Assembly: GCF_024166365.1 (NCBI RefSeq)
Contig: NC_064839.1
Span: 15,114,878-15,178,877 of the forward strand
DNA: 64,000 nt
From: Elephas maximus indicus
Lineage: Eukaryota > Chordata > Mammalia > Proboscidea > Elephantidae
Reading direction: 5' to 3'
The position numbers and the translations under genes were made by a program. Every line of letters starts with the position of its first letter. The first letter of the stretch is position 1. Shown one piece after another: positions 29,723 to 40,869 of this stretch. The notes beneath the pieces are model-generated. The model was not told the origin of the DNA, made no database searches, and worked only from the letters and a program-made list of their open reading frames with translations.

Positions 29723-31258
29723 CAGCACTTCTCAAATGTGTTTCACAGACCCCTAGGAGTCCTCAAAACCCTTCCAGGTCCACAAGGTCAAAACTATTTT
29801 CATAATAGTACCAAGATGTTAAGTCCCCTTTTTTTTTTTTTTAAACTGCATTGACATTTGCACCAATGTGCAAAAACAATGGTGGGTAAAACTGCTGGCA
29901 CCCTGGGAGGAATCAAGGCAGTGGTACCAAGGGGCACTGGTTGGCATCGTATTTGTCCTTCACTACTATGCCTTGACACACACACACAAAAAGCCAGCTT
30001 TACTTAACGCATTTAACAAAGCAGGAAATGTTATGAATTTTTATTGAATCTCCATCCTTGGGGACATGTCTTTTTAACATTTTGTGTGCATGAAGCACTT
30101 TGGCCACATACTGAGGTACAATGGTACAATGGTAGTTTCTAGGTGACCTGAACACGTTTTTCACGGAACCCCGTTTTTACTTGAGGAAAATAACTGACGG
30201 GCAAACTATGCTTAAAAAAAAAAAAAAAAAGCTTAGTAGACATTATTTAGGCACTTAGTAGACATTTTCTTGAAAATGAATAAAAATGAACCTGTCACTT
30301 CAAGGAAGGCAACTGACAGCATTTGTTGCCAGTGATAAAATTTGAGTTTCCAAGCAAAAACTAGAATGGGAAGGTTTGATCTGCCACCATGAGCTTGACA
30401 GCTTTCCAATATTTAAAAAACCTTTCTGAGGAGATAGGTGGTGATAGTAATGAATGTGATTTTTTTACATTGGATAATAAAATATTTCAAAATTTGAAAG
30501 ATCTGCATGACACGGTGAACCAATATTTTCCAAATGACCAATGAATGATCCGTTTAAAGAACAAGCTATACCAGTACGTTTTAAAGTAACAGAATGAAAA
30601 ATTCATTAATGTGGTTTCATGTTGCACATTGCAGGTAATCTTTAAGAAGCCATTCTTTATTCAGTTTTGGTGTAGCATCAAAAAACAATGTCTAAAATGG
30701 TCTAAAAGGACTTTAAAATACTCTTCCCTTTTCCAACTACTTATCTGTGTAAGGCTGGATTTTGTTCATACACTTCAACCAAAATCACTTCACAATAAAG
30801 CCAAAAAAACCAAGCCCGTTGCCGTCAAGTTGATTCCAACTCATAGTGACTCTGTGAAGTTTTCATTGAGGGGCTGGTAGATTCGAACTGTTGAGCTTTC
30901 TCGCTAACAGTCATAGCACTTTACCACTGTGCCACCAGGGCATCAGTGAGCGTGTGGTTCATGCTGCCTTCTGTTGAACCTGGCATGAAAGAGATCGGCA
31001 AAAATGTAAAGCAATGCCATTCTTCTCACTAAATTTTGTTTTATTTTGGGAAATATAGCTTCATAAAAATATTTGTTAACGTAATAAGCTCATTACTATG
31101 TTAAAATTAATAACTATTTTTAGAATTTTCTCAGTTTTAATTTAAAATATGATAAATATTGATAGATACAATCCACATAAACAGAAACTTATTTAGAGTC
31201 CCCAGTAATTTTTAAGAGTGTGAAGAGGCTTCACAATCAAAAAGTCTGAGAACTGCTG
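29723..31258 (+). mobile_element. decayed hAT (Charlie-type) DNA transposon
   Basis: The ends are inverted: CAGCACTTCTCAAATGTG on the left and, read from the right on the other strand, CAGCAGTTCTCAGACTTT. The flanking 8-mers CTCTAAGG (29715-29722) and CTTTAATG (31259-31266) match at 6 of 8 positions, as for a hAT target duplication. Inside, about 30400-30540 (+) reads NLSEEIGGDSNE and NLKDLHDTVNQYFPNDQ, a broken transposase remnant. An Afro SINE inserted at 30803. Confidence 0.72.
30803..30943 (-). repeat. Afro SINE nested in the hAT element
   Basis: CGTCAAGTTGATTCCAACTC and CACTGTGCCACCAGGGCATC; the middle is shortened. Confidence 0.9.
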
Positions 31259-31569
31259 CTTTAATGCAAAAGCTTCTGGGAGCTCGTATGGCTTCAAGGG
31301 AAGTGGGTAAGCGAGAGTATTTGGGGGGTGTGGGTCACCTGGATTCGCCTTACTGAGACAACTTCTTTGAATTATAACCACCATGGGTTAGAATATGATG
31401 AAAGCTTCGTTTCCATTGATTGAGTACGTATGTCTATTTATTAAAGTCATGATGACTCCTTGGATGATGTCCAGTGGATTATTTTGATTAGATCATGTCA
31501 TTAGTATTTAAATAATGTTTTAAGATTACACAACCATTACACCAATACATCCTCGTGATAAAAATTAAA

Positions 31570-31885
31570 ATAAGAAATATATAGAACAAATGGAAAAGCT
31601 AATCACCAACTTGATATGGAAAGGAAAGAGTTCCCCAATAGCCAAAGCAATCTTGAAGAAGAACAAAGTAGGAGGCCTCACTGCCCGGTTTCAAAACATA
31701 CTCTACAGTAATCAAAACAGCCTGGTAGCCCTTCAATGATAGACACACAGACCAATGAAATAGAATTGAAAGCCCAGGAATAAATCCATCCACCTGTGGA
31801 CAACTAACTTCTGACAAGGGGTCAAAGTCTCTTCAATGGGGAAGAAACAGTCTCTTTCACAAACAGTGCTGGCAAATTTGGATAC
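31570..31885 (+). mobile_element. L1 ORF2 fragment
   Basis: AATGGAAAAGCTAATCACCA, CTACAGTAATCAAAACAGCC and CTGACAAGGGGTCAAAGTC are the L1 ORF2 C-terminal region. Confidence 0.75.
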
Positions 31886-31900
31886 TTATTTGCAGAAATG

Positions 31901-32098
31901 GTTCACACAGGCTCTGGAACCAGGCTGTTGTGCCACATACTAGTTGTGTGACCTTGGGCACAACTCTCAACTTCTCTGTTCTTCAGTTTCCTCTCCTGTA
32001 AAATGGGGATAATAATAGTAGATACTTCAAGGAGTTGTTCTGAGGACTAAATAAGTCATGCACATTTACCTTTAGATCACATGGACAAAGTGCTTCAC
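31901..32098 (+). repeat. MIR SINE
   Basis: CTCTGGAACCAGGCTGTTG, TGTGTGACCTTGGGCAC, CTCCTGTAAAATGGGGATAA and GTTCTGAGGACTAAATAAG follow the MIR consensus. Confidence 0.88.
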
Positions 32099-32106
32099 AG
32101 GGGGTT

Positions 32107-32238
32107 AAAAACCAGACCCGTTGTGGTATACCAAAAAATCCTATAAAACAGAGTAGGGCTGCCCCATAGAGTCTCCAAGAAGACCTTTCAAGTCCACCTT
32201 TTGGCTAGCAGCCAGAGCTCTACACCACTAGCGCTCCC
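32107..32238 (-). repeat. Afro SINE, next to tRNA-Thr
   Basis: AAAACCAGACCCGTTGTGG and CAGCCAGAGCTCTACACCAC. Divergent. It lies directly downstream (in tRNA direction) of the 32261-32334 tRNA gene. Confidence 0.8.
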
Positions 32239-32260
32239 AAACGTGGCTTACTTGAGGGCC

Positions 32261-32334
32261 AGGCACCACTGGGATTTGAACCCAGGATCTCCTGTTTACT
32301 AGACAGGCGCTTTAACCAGTTAAGCCACGGCGCC
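32261..32334 (-). tRNA. second tRNA-Thr (anticodon AGT)
   Basis: The reverse strand folds as the same tRNA. It differs from the 26803 copy by a few bases: D-loop CTTAACTGG, T loop TTCAAAT, and the last acceptor pair G-T. The anticodon AGT lies at 32298-32300. No run of four or more T appears directly downstream; the first T5 on that strand is at 32111-32107, inside a SINE. It may be a functional gene with weak termination or a dispersed copy. Confidence 0.88.
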
Positions 32335-32484
32335 TCATGCCAATAAGTTCATAGAGGGATTTAAAAGGAAAGTCTCTCATCAGTCCCTGTGACTTCCAGA
32401 CCCTTCCCTGGACATTCGTGTAGAGGCGATGTATGTGGGCTGACAGTTCAGTTTTGTGCATGTGTTTGTCTGGCAACAGCTTGA

Positions 32485-33735
32485 TCGAGGTTTGGTTCAC
32501 ATACCATACAATTCACCCATTTAAAGTGTACAATTCAGTGGTTTTCAGTACATTCACAGAGTTGGGCAACCATCACTACAATCAATTTTAGAAAATTTTC
32601 ACCCCCCCCCCCCCTTAACTTTTAACTATGAGAATTCAATCCTTGCCAACCTTTGGTATTATGTTTTTGATTATTGCCATCCTTAGTGGGTATGAGGAAA
32701 CCTGGTGGCGTAGGGGTTAAGTGGTATGGCTGCTAACCAAAGAGTTCGGCAGTTTGAACCCACCGGGCCCCCTCAGAAACTCCATGGGCAGTTTACTCTG
32801 TCCTATCGGGTCTATATGAGTTGGAATCGACTGGATGGCGGTGGGTTTGGTTTTGGTTTTGGTTTATTGGGTATGAGGTGACATTTTATTGTGGTTTTTA
32901 TTTGCAATTCCCCGGTGGCTAATGGTGTTAAGTATCTTTTCACGTGCTGATTGGCCATTTGTATATCATCTTTGGAGAAATCCCTATTCAGATTCTTCAC
33001 ACATTTTTAAATTGAGTCTTTTTATTACTACATTGTCATAGTACTTTATAGATATTCTAGATACAAGTCTCCTATTAAATACATGATTTGAAAATACTTT
33101 CTTCTATTTTATAGGCTGCCTTTTCACTTTCTTGATAATGTCCTGTAAATCACAAAAGTCATTTTTTCTTTTGTTCTTTTGCTTTTGTTGCAATACTTGA
33201 GAATCCATTGCTAAATCCAAGTGCGTGAAGATGTATTCCTACATTTTCTTCTGAGAGTTTTATTTTCACTCTTACATTTAGGTTTTTGATCTGTTTTGAG
33301 TTAATTTTTGTATATGGTGTGAGGTAGGAGTCCAACTTCTTTCTTTTGCACGTGGATATCCAGTTTTAGCAACATTTATTTGTCTTGGCACTCTGGCAAG
33401 GGTTTATTTCTGAATTCTAAATTCTGTTCCATTAGTCTGTATTTTTATGCCAGTACCTCAATGTCTTGATTACTGTTTCTTTGTAATAAATTTTGAAATC
33501 GGGAAGTGTAAATCCTGTATGTTTGTTCTGTTTTAAAATTGTTTTGGCTATTCTTGGTCCCTTGAATTTTCATATAAATTTTAGGATCAGTTTGTCAATT
33601 TCTACAAAGTCAGCTAGGATTCTGCTAGGGATTGCATTTAATCTGTAGGCCAATTTCAGGAGTATTGCCTTTTTAACAAGATTAGGTCTTCTGATCCATT
33701 AGATCTTTTGACATGGGATGTCTTTCTATTTATTA
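32485..33735 (-). mobile_element. old L1 (L1M-type), reverse, split by a SINE
   Basis: AAAGTGTACAATTCAGTGG at the 3' side, then CACGTGCTGATTGGCCATTT, TAGATACAAGTCTCCTATTA and GTTTTGAGTTAATTTTTG; standard antisense L1M text. A C-run lies at 32603-32614. Confidence 0.78.
32694..32866 (+). repeat. Afro SINE nested in L1
   Basis: GAAACCTGGTGGCGTAGGGG to GAGTTGGAATCGACTGGATG. TGGGTATGAG repeats on both sides. Confidence 0.92.
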
Positions 33736-33751
33736 AAAAAAAAAAAAAAAA

Positions 33752-33952
33752 GGTGCTTTTGAGTAGATTCCAACTCATGGTGGCCCCGTGTGCGTTAGAG
33801 GAGAACTGTATTCCTTAGGGATTTCAATGGCTGATTGTTTCGAAGTAGATGACCAGGGCTTCCTTCCAAGGTGCCTCTGGGGGGACTGGAACTCCCAACC
33901 TTTCCATTAGCAGTCAAGCATGTTAACCATTTGCATTACCCAGAGACTCCTC
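33752..33952 (-). repeat. Afro SINE, long-core subfamily
   Basis: GAGTAGATTCCAACTCATGG, TTCAATGGCTGATTGTTTC and ATTACCCAGAGACTCC. A 17-base A-run precedes it, and TTTATT repeats on both sides. Confidence 0.88.
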
Positions 33953-34024
33953 TGTTTATTTAGCTCTTCTTTAAATTTTTTTTAACAATGTTTTTTAGTT
34001 TTTGGAATAAGTTTTGCACTTCTT

Positions 34025-35291
34025 TTTTTTTTCCCATAATTTTTTTAAATTTTATTATTAACTTTTATTGAGCTTCAAGTGAACGTTTACAAATCATGTC
34101 AGACTGTCACATATAAGGTTATATACACCTTACTCCTTACTCCCACTTGCTGTCCCCCTAATGAGTCAGCCCTTCCAGTCTCTCCTTTCGTGACAATTTT
34201 GCCAGCTTCCAACTCTCTCTATCCTCCCATCCCCCCTCCAGACAGGAGATGCCAACACAGTCTCAAGTGTCCACCTGATATAATTGGCTCACTCTTCATC
34301 AGCATCTCTCTCCTACCCACTGTCCAGTCCCTTTCATGTCTGATGAGTTGTCTTCGGGAATGTTTCCTGTCCTGTGCCAACAGAAGGTTTGGGGACCATG
34401 ACCGCCGGGATTCCTCCAGTCTCAGTCAGACCATTAAGTATGGTCTTTTTATGAGAATTTGGGGTCTGCATCCCACTGATCTCCTGCTCCCCCAGGGGTT
34501 CTCTGTTGTGCTCCCTGTCAGGGCAGTCATCGGTTGTGGCCGGGCACCAACTAGTTCTTCTGGTCTCAGGATGATGTAGGTCTCTGGTTCATGTGGCCCT
34601 TTCTGTCTCTTGGGCTCTTAGTTATCGTGTGACCTTGGTGTTCTTCATTCTCCTTTGCTCCAGGTGGGTTGAGACCAATTGATGCATCTGAGTTGGCCGC
34701 TTGTTAGCATTTAAGACCCCAGGCGCCACATTTCAAAGTGGGATGCAGAATGTTTTCATAATAGAATTATTTTGCCAATTGACTTAGAAGTCCCCTTAAA
34801 CCATGGTCCCCAAACCCCCGCCATTGCTCTGCTGACCTTTGAAGCATTCACTTTATCCCGGAAACTTCTTAGCTTTTGGTCCAGTCCAGTTGAGCTGACC
34901 TTCCATGTATTGAGTATTGTCCTTCCCTTCATCTAAAGCAGTTCTTATCTACTAATTAATCAGTAAAAAACCCTCTTCCACCCTCCCTCCCTCCCCCCAT
35001 CGTAACCACAAAAGTATGTGTTCTTCTCAGTTTATACTATTTCTCAAGATCTTATAATAGTGGTCTTATACAATATTTGTCCTTTTGCAACTGACTCATT
35101 TCGCTCAGCATAATGCCTTCCAGGTTCCTCCATGTTATGAAATGTTTCACAGATTCGTCACTGTTCTTTATCAATGCGTAGTATTCCATTGTGTGAATAT
35201 ACCACAATTTATTTAACCATTCATCCATTGATGGACACCTTGGTTGCTTCCAGCTTTTTGCTATTGTAAACAGAGCTGCAATAAACATGGG
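34025..35291 (-). mobile_element. L1 3' end (3' UTR and end of ORF2), reverse
   Basis: TTTTATTGAGCTTCAAGTG at the poly(A) side, the long 3' UTR to about 34990, then ORF2 end text GTATTCCATTGTGTGAATAT and CCATTGATGGACACCTTGG. The open frame at 34079-34579 lies in the UTR and is not a gene. Confidence 0.88.
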
Positions 35292-35337
35292 TGAGTTTTG
35301 CACTTCTTTTGTTGATTTATTCCTAAGTATTTTATCC

Positions 35338-35497
35338 TTGGAAACCCTGGCAGCATAGTGGTTAAGAGCTATGGCTGCTAACCAAAAGGTTGACAGTTTG
35401 AATCCACCAGGCGCTCCTTGGAAACCGTATGGGGCAGTTCTACTCTGTCCTACAGGGTCGCTATGAGTTGGCAATGACTCGACGGCAATGGGTTTTT
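35338..35497 (+). repeat. Afro SINE nested in L1
   Basis: GGAAACCCTGGCAGCATAGT to GACTCGACGGCAATGGG. The flanks TTTATCCTT and TATTATCCTT suggest a target duplication. Confidence 0.92.
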
Positions 35498-35891
35498 TAA
35501 AAATTTTATATTATCCTTTCTGATGCTATTGTAAATTGAATTTTTATGCTAATTTTATTTCTGGATTGTGCATTGTAAGTATATAGAAATACGATTGATT
35601 TTTGTATATTGATCACATGATTCTGCAACCTTGCCAAGCTCATTTATTAGTTCTAAGAGTTTTTTAAGTGGATTCCTTAGGATTTTCTGCATACAAGTTC
35701 ATGTCATCTGTGAAGGGATCATTTTACTTCTTCCTTTCCAATGTGGGTGTCTTTTATTTCGTTTTCTTGCCTAATTGCCCTGGCAAGAACCTGCTGTACA
35801 ATGTTGAATAGAAATATCAAGGGTGCATGTCTTTGTCTTATTCCTGATCTTAGGGGGAAACATGTAGTCTTTCACTATTAAGTATGATATT

Positions 35892-36039
35892 GAAAACTCG
35901 TTGCCTTGGAGTTGATTCCAACTTACAGCGACCCTATAGGACAGAATAGAACTGGGTTTCCAAGGAGCAGTTGCTGGATTTGAACTGCCCACCTTTGGGT
36001 TAGCAGCCAAATCCTTAACCACTGGGCCACCAGGGCCCC
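35892..36039 (-). repeat. Afro SINE nested in L1
   Basis: GGAGTTGATTCCAACTTAC to CTGGGCCACCAGGGCCCC. The 12-bp flank AAGTATGATATT/AAGTATGATGTT differs by one base. Confidence 0.92.
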
Positions 36040-36305
36040 AAGTATGATGTTAGCAGTAGGTTTTTCATTGTGCTTTTTATGAGGTCTGGGAAGTTCCCTT
36101 GTATTCCTACTTTGCTTAGTTGTTTTTTTTTTTAAATCAAAAAAGTGTGTTAGATTTTGTCAAATCCTCTTTGCCAATCTGTTGAGATGATCATGCGGTT
36201 TTTGTTTTTTATTCTGTTGATACGGTATATTACATTAATTGATTTTTAGATGTTAAACCAACCTTGCAATCTTAGAATAAATTCCAGGTGCATCATGGTT
36301 TTAAC

Positions 36306-36689
36306 ATAAATGTGGCCGCCACGCTCATCTGAGAAGTCTTCCCTGGTCAGTGCTCTTAGATTCCCTATGTTCCCCGTTACTGCTATACGGCAATCTTTGC
36401 TTGGCTGTGTCGTGAATCAGAGGGCCCCCTCCTCTGCTGGTGGGCCTTGTGGTGGTGTGGGGGCTGACTTTCAATCTCACCAGCTGCTCTGGTGCTGCCC
36501 TCACACACAAGTTTCTTTGTGCACACTTGTTTTTCTAGGACAGAGGTAAGAGAAGACTGGGAGTGGAGGGTGTGCATGCTTGATATTTAAGAGCTGCTGC
36601 CCAACAGCCCTCCCCAAAGGCCACCCTGATTGATTTCCTCCTCCTCCAGCTGTTCTGAAGTGCCCACTTCTCCATACTCTGCCAGCACT
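36306..36689. other. unclassified intergenic
   Basis: Small overlapping open frames on both strands; no domain and no named repeat. Confidence 0.35.
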
Positions 36690-37228
36690 GAAGCCTGCCA
36701 ACATCATGGGCAGTTTTGCTAAATGCCATCTTGTTGTTTCAATTCACATTTCCCTTGCTTACTTGGGAAGTTGGACATCCTTCCATATGTTTATTGGCTA
36801 TTTGTATTCTTTGAATTGCCTGTTCATGTTGTTGTTAGGTGCTATGGAGTTGATTTTGATTCAAAGCGACCCCATATGACAGAGTAGAACTGCCCCATAG
36901 GGTTTTCTAGGCTGTAATATTTATTACAGCAGAGCCACTGGATGGGTTCAAACTGTCAACCTTTTGGTTAGCAGCCAAGTACTTAACTATTGCACCACCA
37001 AGGCTCCTTACCTGTTCATACCCTTTGCTTATTATTTCAGTCATGTTGTTTTTCTTACTGATTTATGGGTGAAATTAACATCAGATATGAATCCTTTGCC
37101 TTTTATTGATGCAGTTAATATTATCTCCCAGTATGTCATTTCATTTTAACTTTGTTACAGTGTCTTTTGTCTTTTCATTTATTCAGGCTGTCTTCCCAAG
37201 TCCTTTGGTAAAGTTTCACAGTGTTCTT
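36690..37228 (-). mobile_element. old L1, reverse, split by a SINE
   Basis: TATTGGCTATTTGTATTCTT and AGATATGAATCCTTTGCC are antisense L1M. Confidence 0.65.
36829..37010 (-). repeat. Afro SINE, elongated-core form, nested in L1
   Basis: (GTT)n tail side, GTGCTATGGAGTTGATTTTG, an extra core GGCTGTAATATTTATTACAG, and TTGCACCACCAAGGCTCC. CCTGTTCAT repeats on both sides. Confidence 0.9.
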
Positions 37229-37682
37229 CACCTGCTGTTGTTGTTCGTTGCCATTGCCAACTCATGCCGACCTTACATATAACAGAATGAAATGTTGCCC
37301 GATCATGTGCCATCTTTATGATCGTTGATATGTGTGAGTCCATTGTTGCTGTGATTGAGTCGATCCATCTCACTGAGGTTTTCCCTCATTTTCACTGACC
37401 TTCTGCTTTACCAAACATGATATCCTTTTGTAGCAATTGGTCTTTCCTGATGATGTGTCCAAAGTAAGTAAGCAAGTTCACCATCCTTGCTTCTAAGGAG
37501 CGTTCTGATGGTATTTCTTCTAAGGCTGATTTGTTCATTCTTCTGGAAGTCTATGGTATAGTCAATATTCTTCACCAATACCACAATTCGAAAACATCAG
37601 TTCTACATCAATTCTTCTGTCTTTTCTCTTCATTGTCCATCTTTCGCATGCATAGGAGGCGACTGAAAACACCATGGCTTGA
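37229..37682 (-). mobile_element. RTE 3' fragment
   Basis: Diverged reverse RTE text: GTTCGTTGCCATTGCCAAC, TGTCCAAAGTAAGTAAGC, CTTCTAAGGAGCGTTCTGA and TCTTCACCAATACCACAAT. Confidence 0.82.
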
Positions 37683-37900
37683 GTCTGTGCATTTCTTCAT
37701 GGGTTTTTTTCTAGATATGGTGAATGGGATCATTTTTCCTATTACAGTTTTAATTGTACACTCCTGGTATGTCGGAATGTCCTTGGTGTTGGATGTAGCT
37801 CTTTAAAGCTGCCCTCTTGCCTGGCTCTCTTATTACTGCCAATAGTTTGTTAGATTTTTTTGCAGGTTCTGGCAAATTGGGATAGTGCATGATAAATTTG
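37683..37900 (-). mobile_element. L1 fragment, reverse
   Basis: GGTGAATGGGATCATTTTTC and CTCTTATTACTGCCAATAG. The border with the RTE piece is approximate. Confidence 0.5.
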
Positions 37901-38054
37901 ATCTTAAAGAAAAAGAGGCAAGTTATGAACTGAAAGAAGATATCTGCAATACATATGTGACAAAATAATTTCAGCAGAGGAAAGGCCCAGCTGATTTATC
38001 AGAAGAATGGAAATTACCCCATTTTATCAATATTTGAAAATTTGGCTTATCAAT

Positions 38055-38560
38055 AATCCCACCCCTCAGTATTTATCCAAGAGAAATGAAAATAATATCC
38101 CAAAGAAGACTTGTACACAAATGTTCACCCAGAACCCAGAAAACCCCAGTGCCGTTGAGTCATTTCCGACTCATAGATGAGTCAAATGTTCACAGATATT
38201 CTAAATACAATAGCAAAAACTGGAACTGCCCAGCTCTCTGTCACAAGAGTTGGATAAACTGTGAAATATCCAGACAGTGGGCTGCTACACAGCGATGAAA
38301 GGACTGGACTGTGATACATCAACATGGATGAAACTCCACATTGTTCAGAGTACATAGATTATGATTCCATTTATATGAGACTCTAGAAAGTGCAAATTAA
38401 TCTATAATGACAGAAAGCAGATCAATGGTTGCCCACGTGGTGGGGGACTGACTGAGAAGGGGCACAAAAGAACTTTTGGAGGTGATGGAAATGTTCTTTC
38501 TTTTGTTGGGTGTGTGGGTTCCACAGGGGTATGTATTTATCAAAAATTAAACCATACGCA
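38055..38560 (+). mobile_element. old L1 3' end
   Basis: CAGTATTTATCCAAGAGAAA, CTTGTACACAAATGTTCACC, CAGATCAATGGTTGCCCACG and GGTGATGGAAATGTTCT. A SINE tail scrap sits at 38140-38180. Confidence 0.8.
38140..38180 (-). repeat. Afro SINE/RTE tail scrap
   Basis: CCCAGTGCCGTTGAGTCATT and CCGACTCATAG only; a very short insertion in L1. Confidence 0.7.
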
Positions 38561-38589
38561 TTTTACTGCATAAAAATTTAACTCAAGAA

Positions 38590-39290
38590 AAAAAATCAAA
38601 ACAACGAAAGTCCTGTCAAAAGCCATCTGGATACTCACCCCAGACTGCCTCAGCCCCAGGCAGATTTAACCCTTTCTTTTCCTCAGCCCGTGCCCTCAAG
38701 GCAAGGCGAGGTCTCCCTTCATTCGTAGTCCCCTTGCCCCCCAATTCTACCTTGTCTGCAATTCTGACCTGGGGAGTTCCAGATAGAGCAAGAGAGGTTT
38801 CATCTGGGCTGGGAGGGCAGAGATATGAATGCCCCATTAGCTGCTCTCTGGGAACAATTTCACAGATTTCAGGATTTCGGCATAGGGGAAAAAGCTGCCT
38901 GGGAGATGCTGGGTGTGGGGTCTTCACTGTGCTGGGTTCTCAGCGGAGGAGACGACACCATTCTTGGGTTCCTCTAACCCTACCTCTGTTTAATCATGCA
39001 GTTATATCTACAAATCAAAATTAATGTGGAATGATGTGTACAAATGATATTTATAAGATTTTACTACCTAATTTAATAGGTTAACTGGTGTAGAAACAGA
39101 AAACAATTTCACACCACGTTTTATTTTTTACGACTAATTGGATTATACTTTAATACCAAAAAACTCATCAAAATCTAATTTAAATTCAGCAAACATGGAG
39201 TGTCTACTGACCGTAGGAGAACTTTGTACGTGCTCTGGGTACTATAAACAAGAGTTAGGAAGGCCTAACCTCCACTCCCCGCCCCCCCCA
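38590..39290. other. unclassified intergenic
   Basis: GC-richer first half, AT-rich second half. A 103-codon minus frame (38616-38927) has no recognisable domain. Confidence 0.35.
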
Positions 39291-39294
39291 CAAA

Positions 39295-39365
39295 AAGAAC
39301 CAAACCCGTTGCATCGAGTAGATTCTGACTCACAGTTACCCTCTAGGACACAGTAGAAGGCTGCA
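39295..39365 (-). repeat. Afro SINE fragment
   Basis: AACCAAACCCGTTGCATCG and GATTCTGACTCACAG; cut short before the head. Confidence 0.8.
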
Positions 39366-39369
39366 GGCT

Positions 39370-39513
39370 AAAACCAAAACCAAACCTGTTGCCCTCTGAC
39401 TCACAACGACCTTATAGGACAAGTAGAACTGCCTCAGGAGTGGCTGGTGGATTCAAGTGGCTTACCTTTTAGTTAGCAGACTGACCTCTTAACTACTGTG
39501 CCCTCAGGGCTCC
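39370..39513 (-). repeat. Afro SINE
   Basis: AACCAAACCTGTTGCCCTC to ACTACTGTGCCCTCAGGGC, directly next to the preceding fragment. Confidence 0.85.
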
Positions 39514-40190
39514 ATGCTCAGCAAGCCCAGGAAGGGCAAATCTAGGCTGGGCAGGCCTTGAGATGGGGAGTGAGGAACAGGTGTACAAATGTGTGTGGAC
39601 TGGTTTCCTGATTTCACATTTTGCTTCCTCATTGATCTGTGCCCCTGAGATACTGGGTTACTTCCCTCTCAAGAGAGTAGCTCTTTAGAAGGCTGCTGCA
39701 ATCTGTTGTTTTAAAAAACAAAATGCTATCAAGTCAGCACCTGTGTGGCAGGTTACCTGGTGTATCTGGGACTGAGGGGCATGAAGGAGCTTGGGAACCA
39801 GGCTTTTACGAGGGATCTGGAGGCTGGTTGATGCTCCAGGGATTGAGTCTGCTTCTGAACGCCTCAGCAGAGCTTCTGAGGCTCAGCCCCTAGGGCACAG
39901 AGCCACAGGTGGCCCCGGTGGGGGCAGCGCCTGGGATGGCTGCCAAGCAGTTGACATTCAGTAGAATGCACACCTGTGAGATTCAAGCCCTGGAGGTGGC
40001 CAGGCTGATACGGTTCATCTACTGCTGGAATGCGCACCTCCGCGTTTCCTCTTTCTGTGAATCCTGAAGCTTGTTTTTATGCGGGGTATTCAAAGGATGT
40101 TGTTTTAATAACCAGAACTTACGGTGCAAAAAGAATTATACAACTCCATTTCATCAACCAAAGATTTCTCTAGACCACGTTTTCTACGTT
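39514..40190. other. unclassified intergenic
   Basis: Nothing recognised. Confidence 0.35.
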
Positions 40191-40193
40191 TAT

Positions 40194-40389
40194 GTTGTTA
40201 TTGTTAGCTCCCATTGAGTTGGCCCCAGACTCATGGAGACCCCATGCACGAGATCAGACTGTTGTGATCCATTGGGCTTTCACTGGCTGATTCTCAGAAG
40301 TGTCTCACCAGTGTTTGAGGTGCATTGGGCAGGAATCAAATCCGGGCCTCCCACATGGAAGGCAAGAATTCTACCACAGAACCACCACT
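40194..40389 (-). repeat. SINE with tRNA-Gly-derived head
   Basis: The minus strand starts GGTGGTTCTGTGGTAGAATT and continues with GGAGGCCCGGATTTGATTCC, close to tRNA-Gly(GCC) with its A and B boxes. It then has a core like the RTE 5' end and finishes in a tail GAGTCTGGGGCCAACTCAAT plus (AAC)n-like bases, as the RTE LINE does. Confidence 0.75.
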
Positions 40390-40448
40390 TCCCTCCTCTA
40401 AATTTATCAGCTATCCTTATTGTTGAGCTAAGAATTTATTCTAGATTA

Positions 40449-40598
40449 AAAAACCCATTACCTTCAAGTCGATCTGACTCATAGCAACCCTGTAGGACAG
40501 AGTTGAACTGCCCCATAGGGTTTCCAAGGAGCAGCTGGTGGATTCAAACTACTTTTTGGTTAGCAGCCGAGCTCTTAACCACTGTGCAACCAGGACCC
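40449..40598 (-). repeat. Afro SINE
   Basis: ACCTTCAAGTCGATCTGACT to CACTGTGCAACCAGGACCC. The 13-bp flank TTATTCTAGATTA is exact at 40436-40448 and 40599-40611. Confidence 0.92.
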
Positions 40599-40686
40599 TT
40601 ATTCTAGATTACAGAGATTTAATATAAACTAGTGAAGAAATATGCAATTATTATTATAGTCTTTATTCTTTACATTCTAAAATTAA

Positions 40687-40828
40687 TATAGAATATACAT
40701 TATAGAAGAAAATAGAATATAAGTTTAGAATACAGAATACAGAAGAATATAAAATGTACAATGTAGAATACAGAATATAGAATGCAAAATATAGAATGAA
40801 GAATTTAGGAGAATATAGATTATAGAAT
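40687..40828. repeat. AT-rich irregular minisatellite (GAATATAGAATACA-like)
   Basis: Repeated TAGAATATAGAATGCAAAAT-type units of about 7-14 bases over 140 bp. Confidence 0.7.
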
Positions 40829-40869
40829 ATAAAAAAAATTGTAATTTTTTTTTTTTAATCTATTTGCTA

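Larger units (their letters stand above)
35292..36305 (-). mobile_element. L1 ORF2 fragment, reverse, with two SINEs inside
   Basis: TTGATTTTTGTATATTGATC, TCCTTAGGATTTTCTGCATA, TCAAATCCTCTTTGCCAATC and TTGATACGGTATATTACATT are antisense L1 ORF2. Confidence 0.82.

Noticed and set aside
34079-34579. 166-codon + strand frame
   Set aside because: It lies wholly in a reverse L1 3' UTR also seen at 1822 and 52438.
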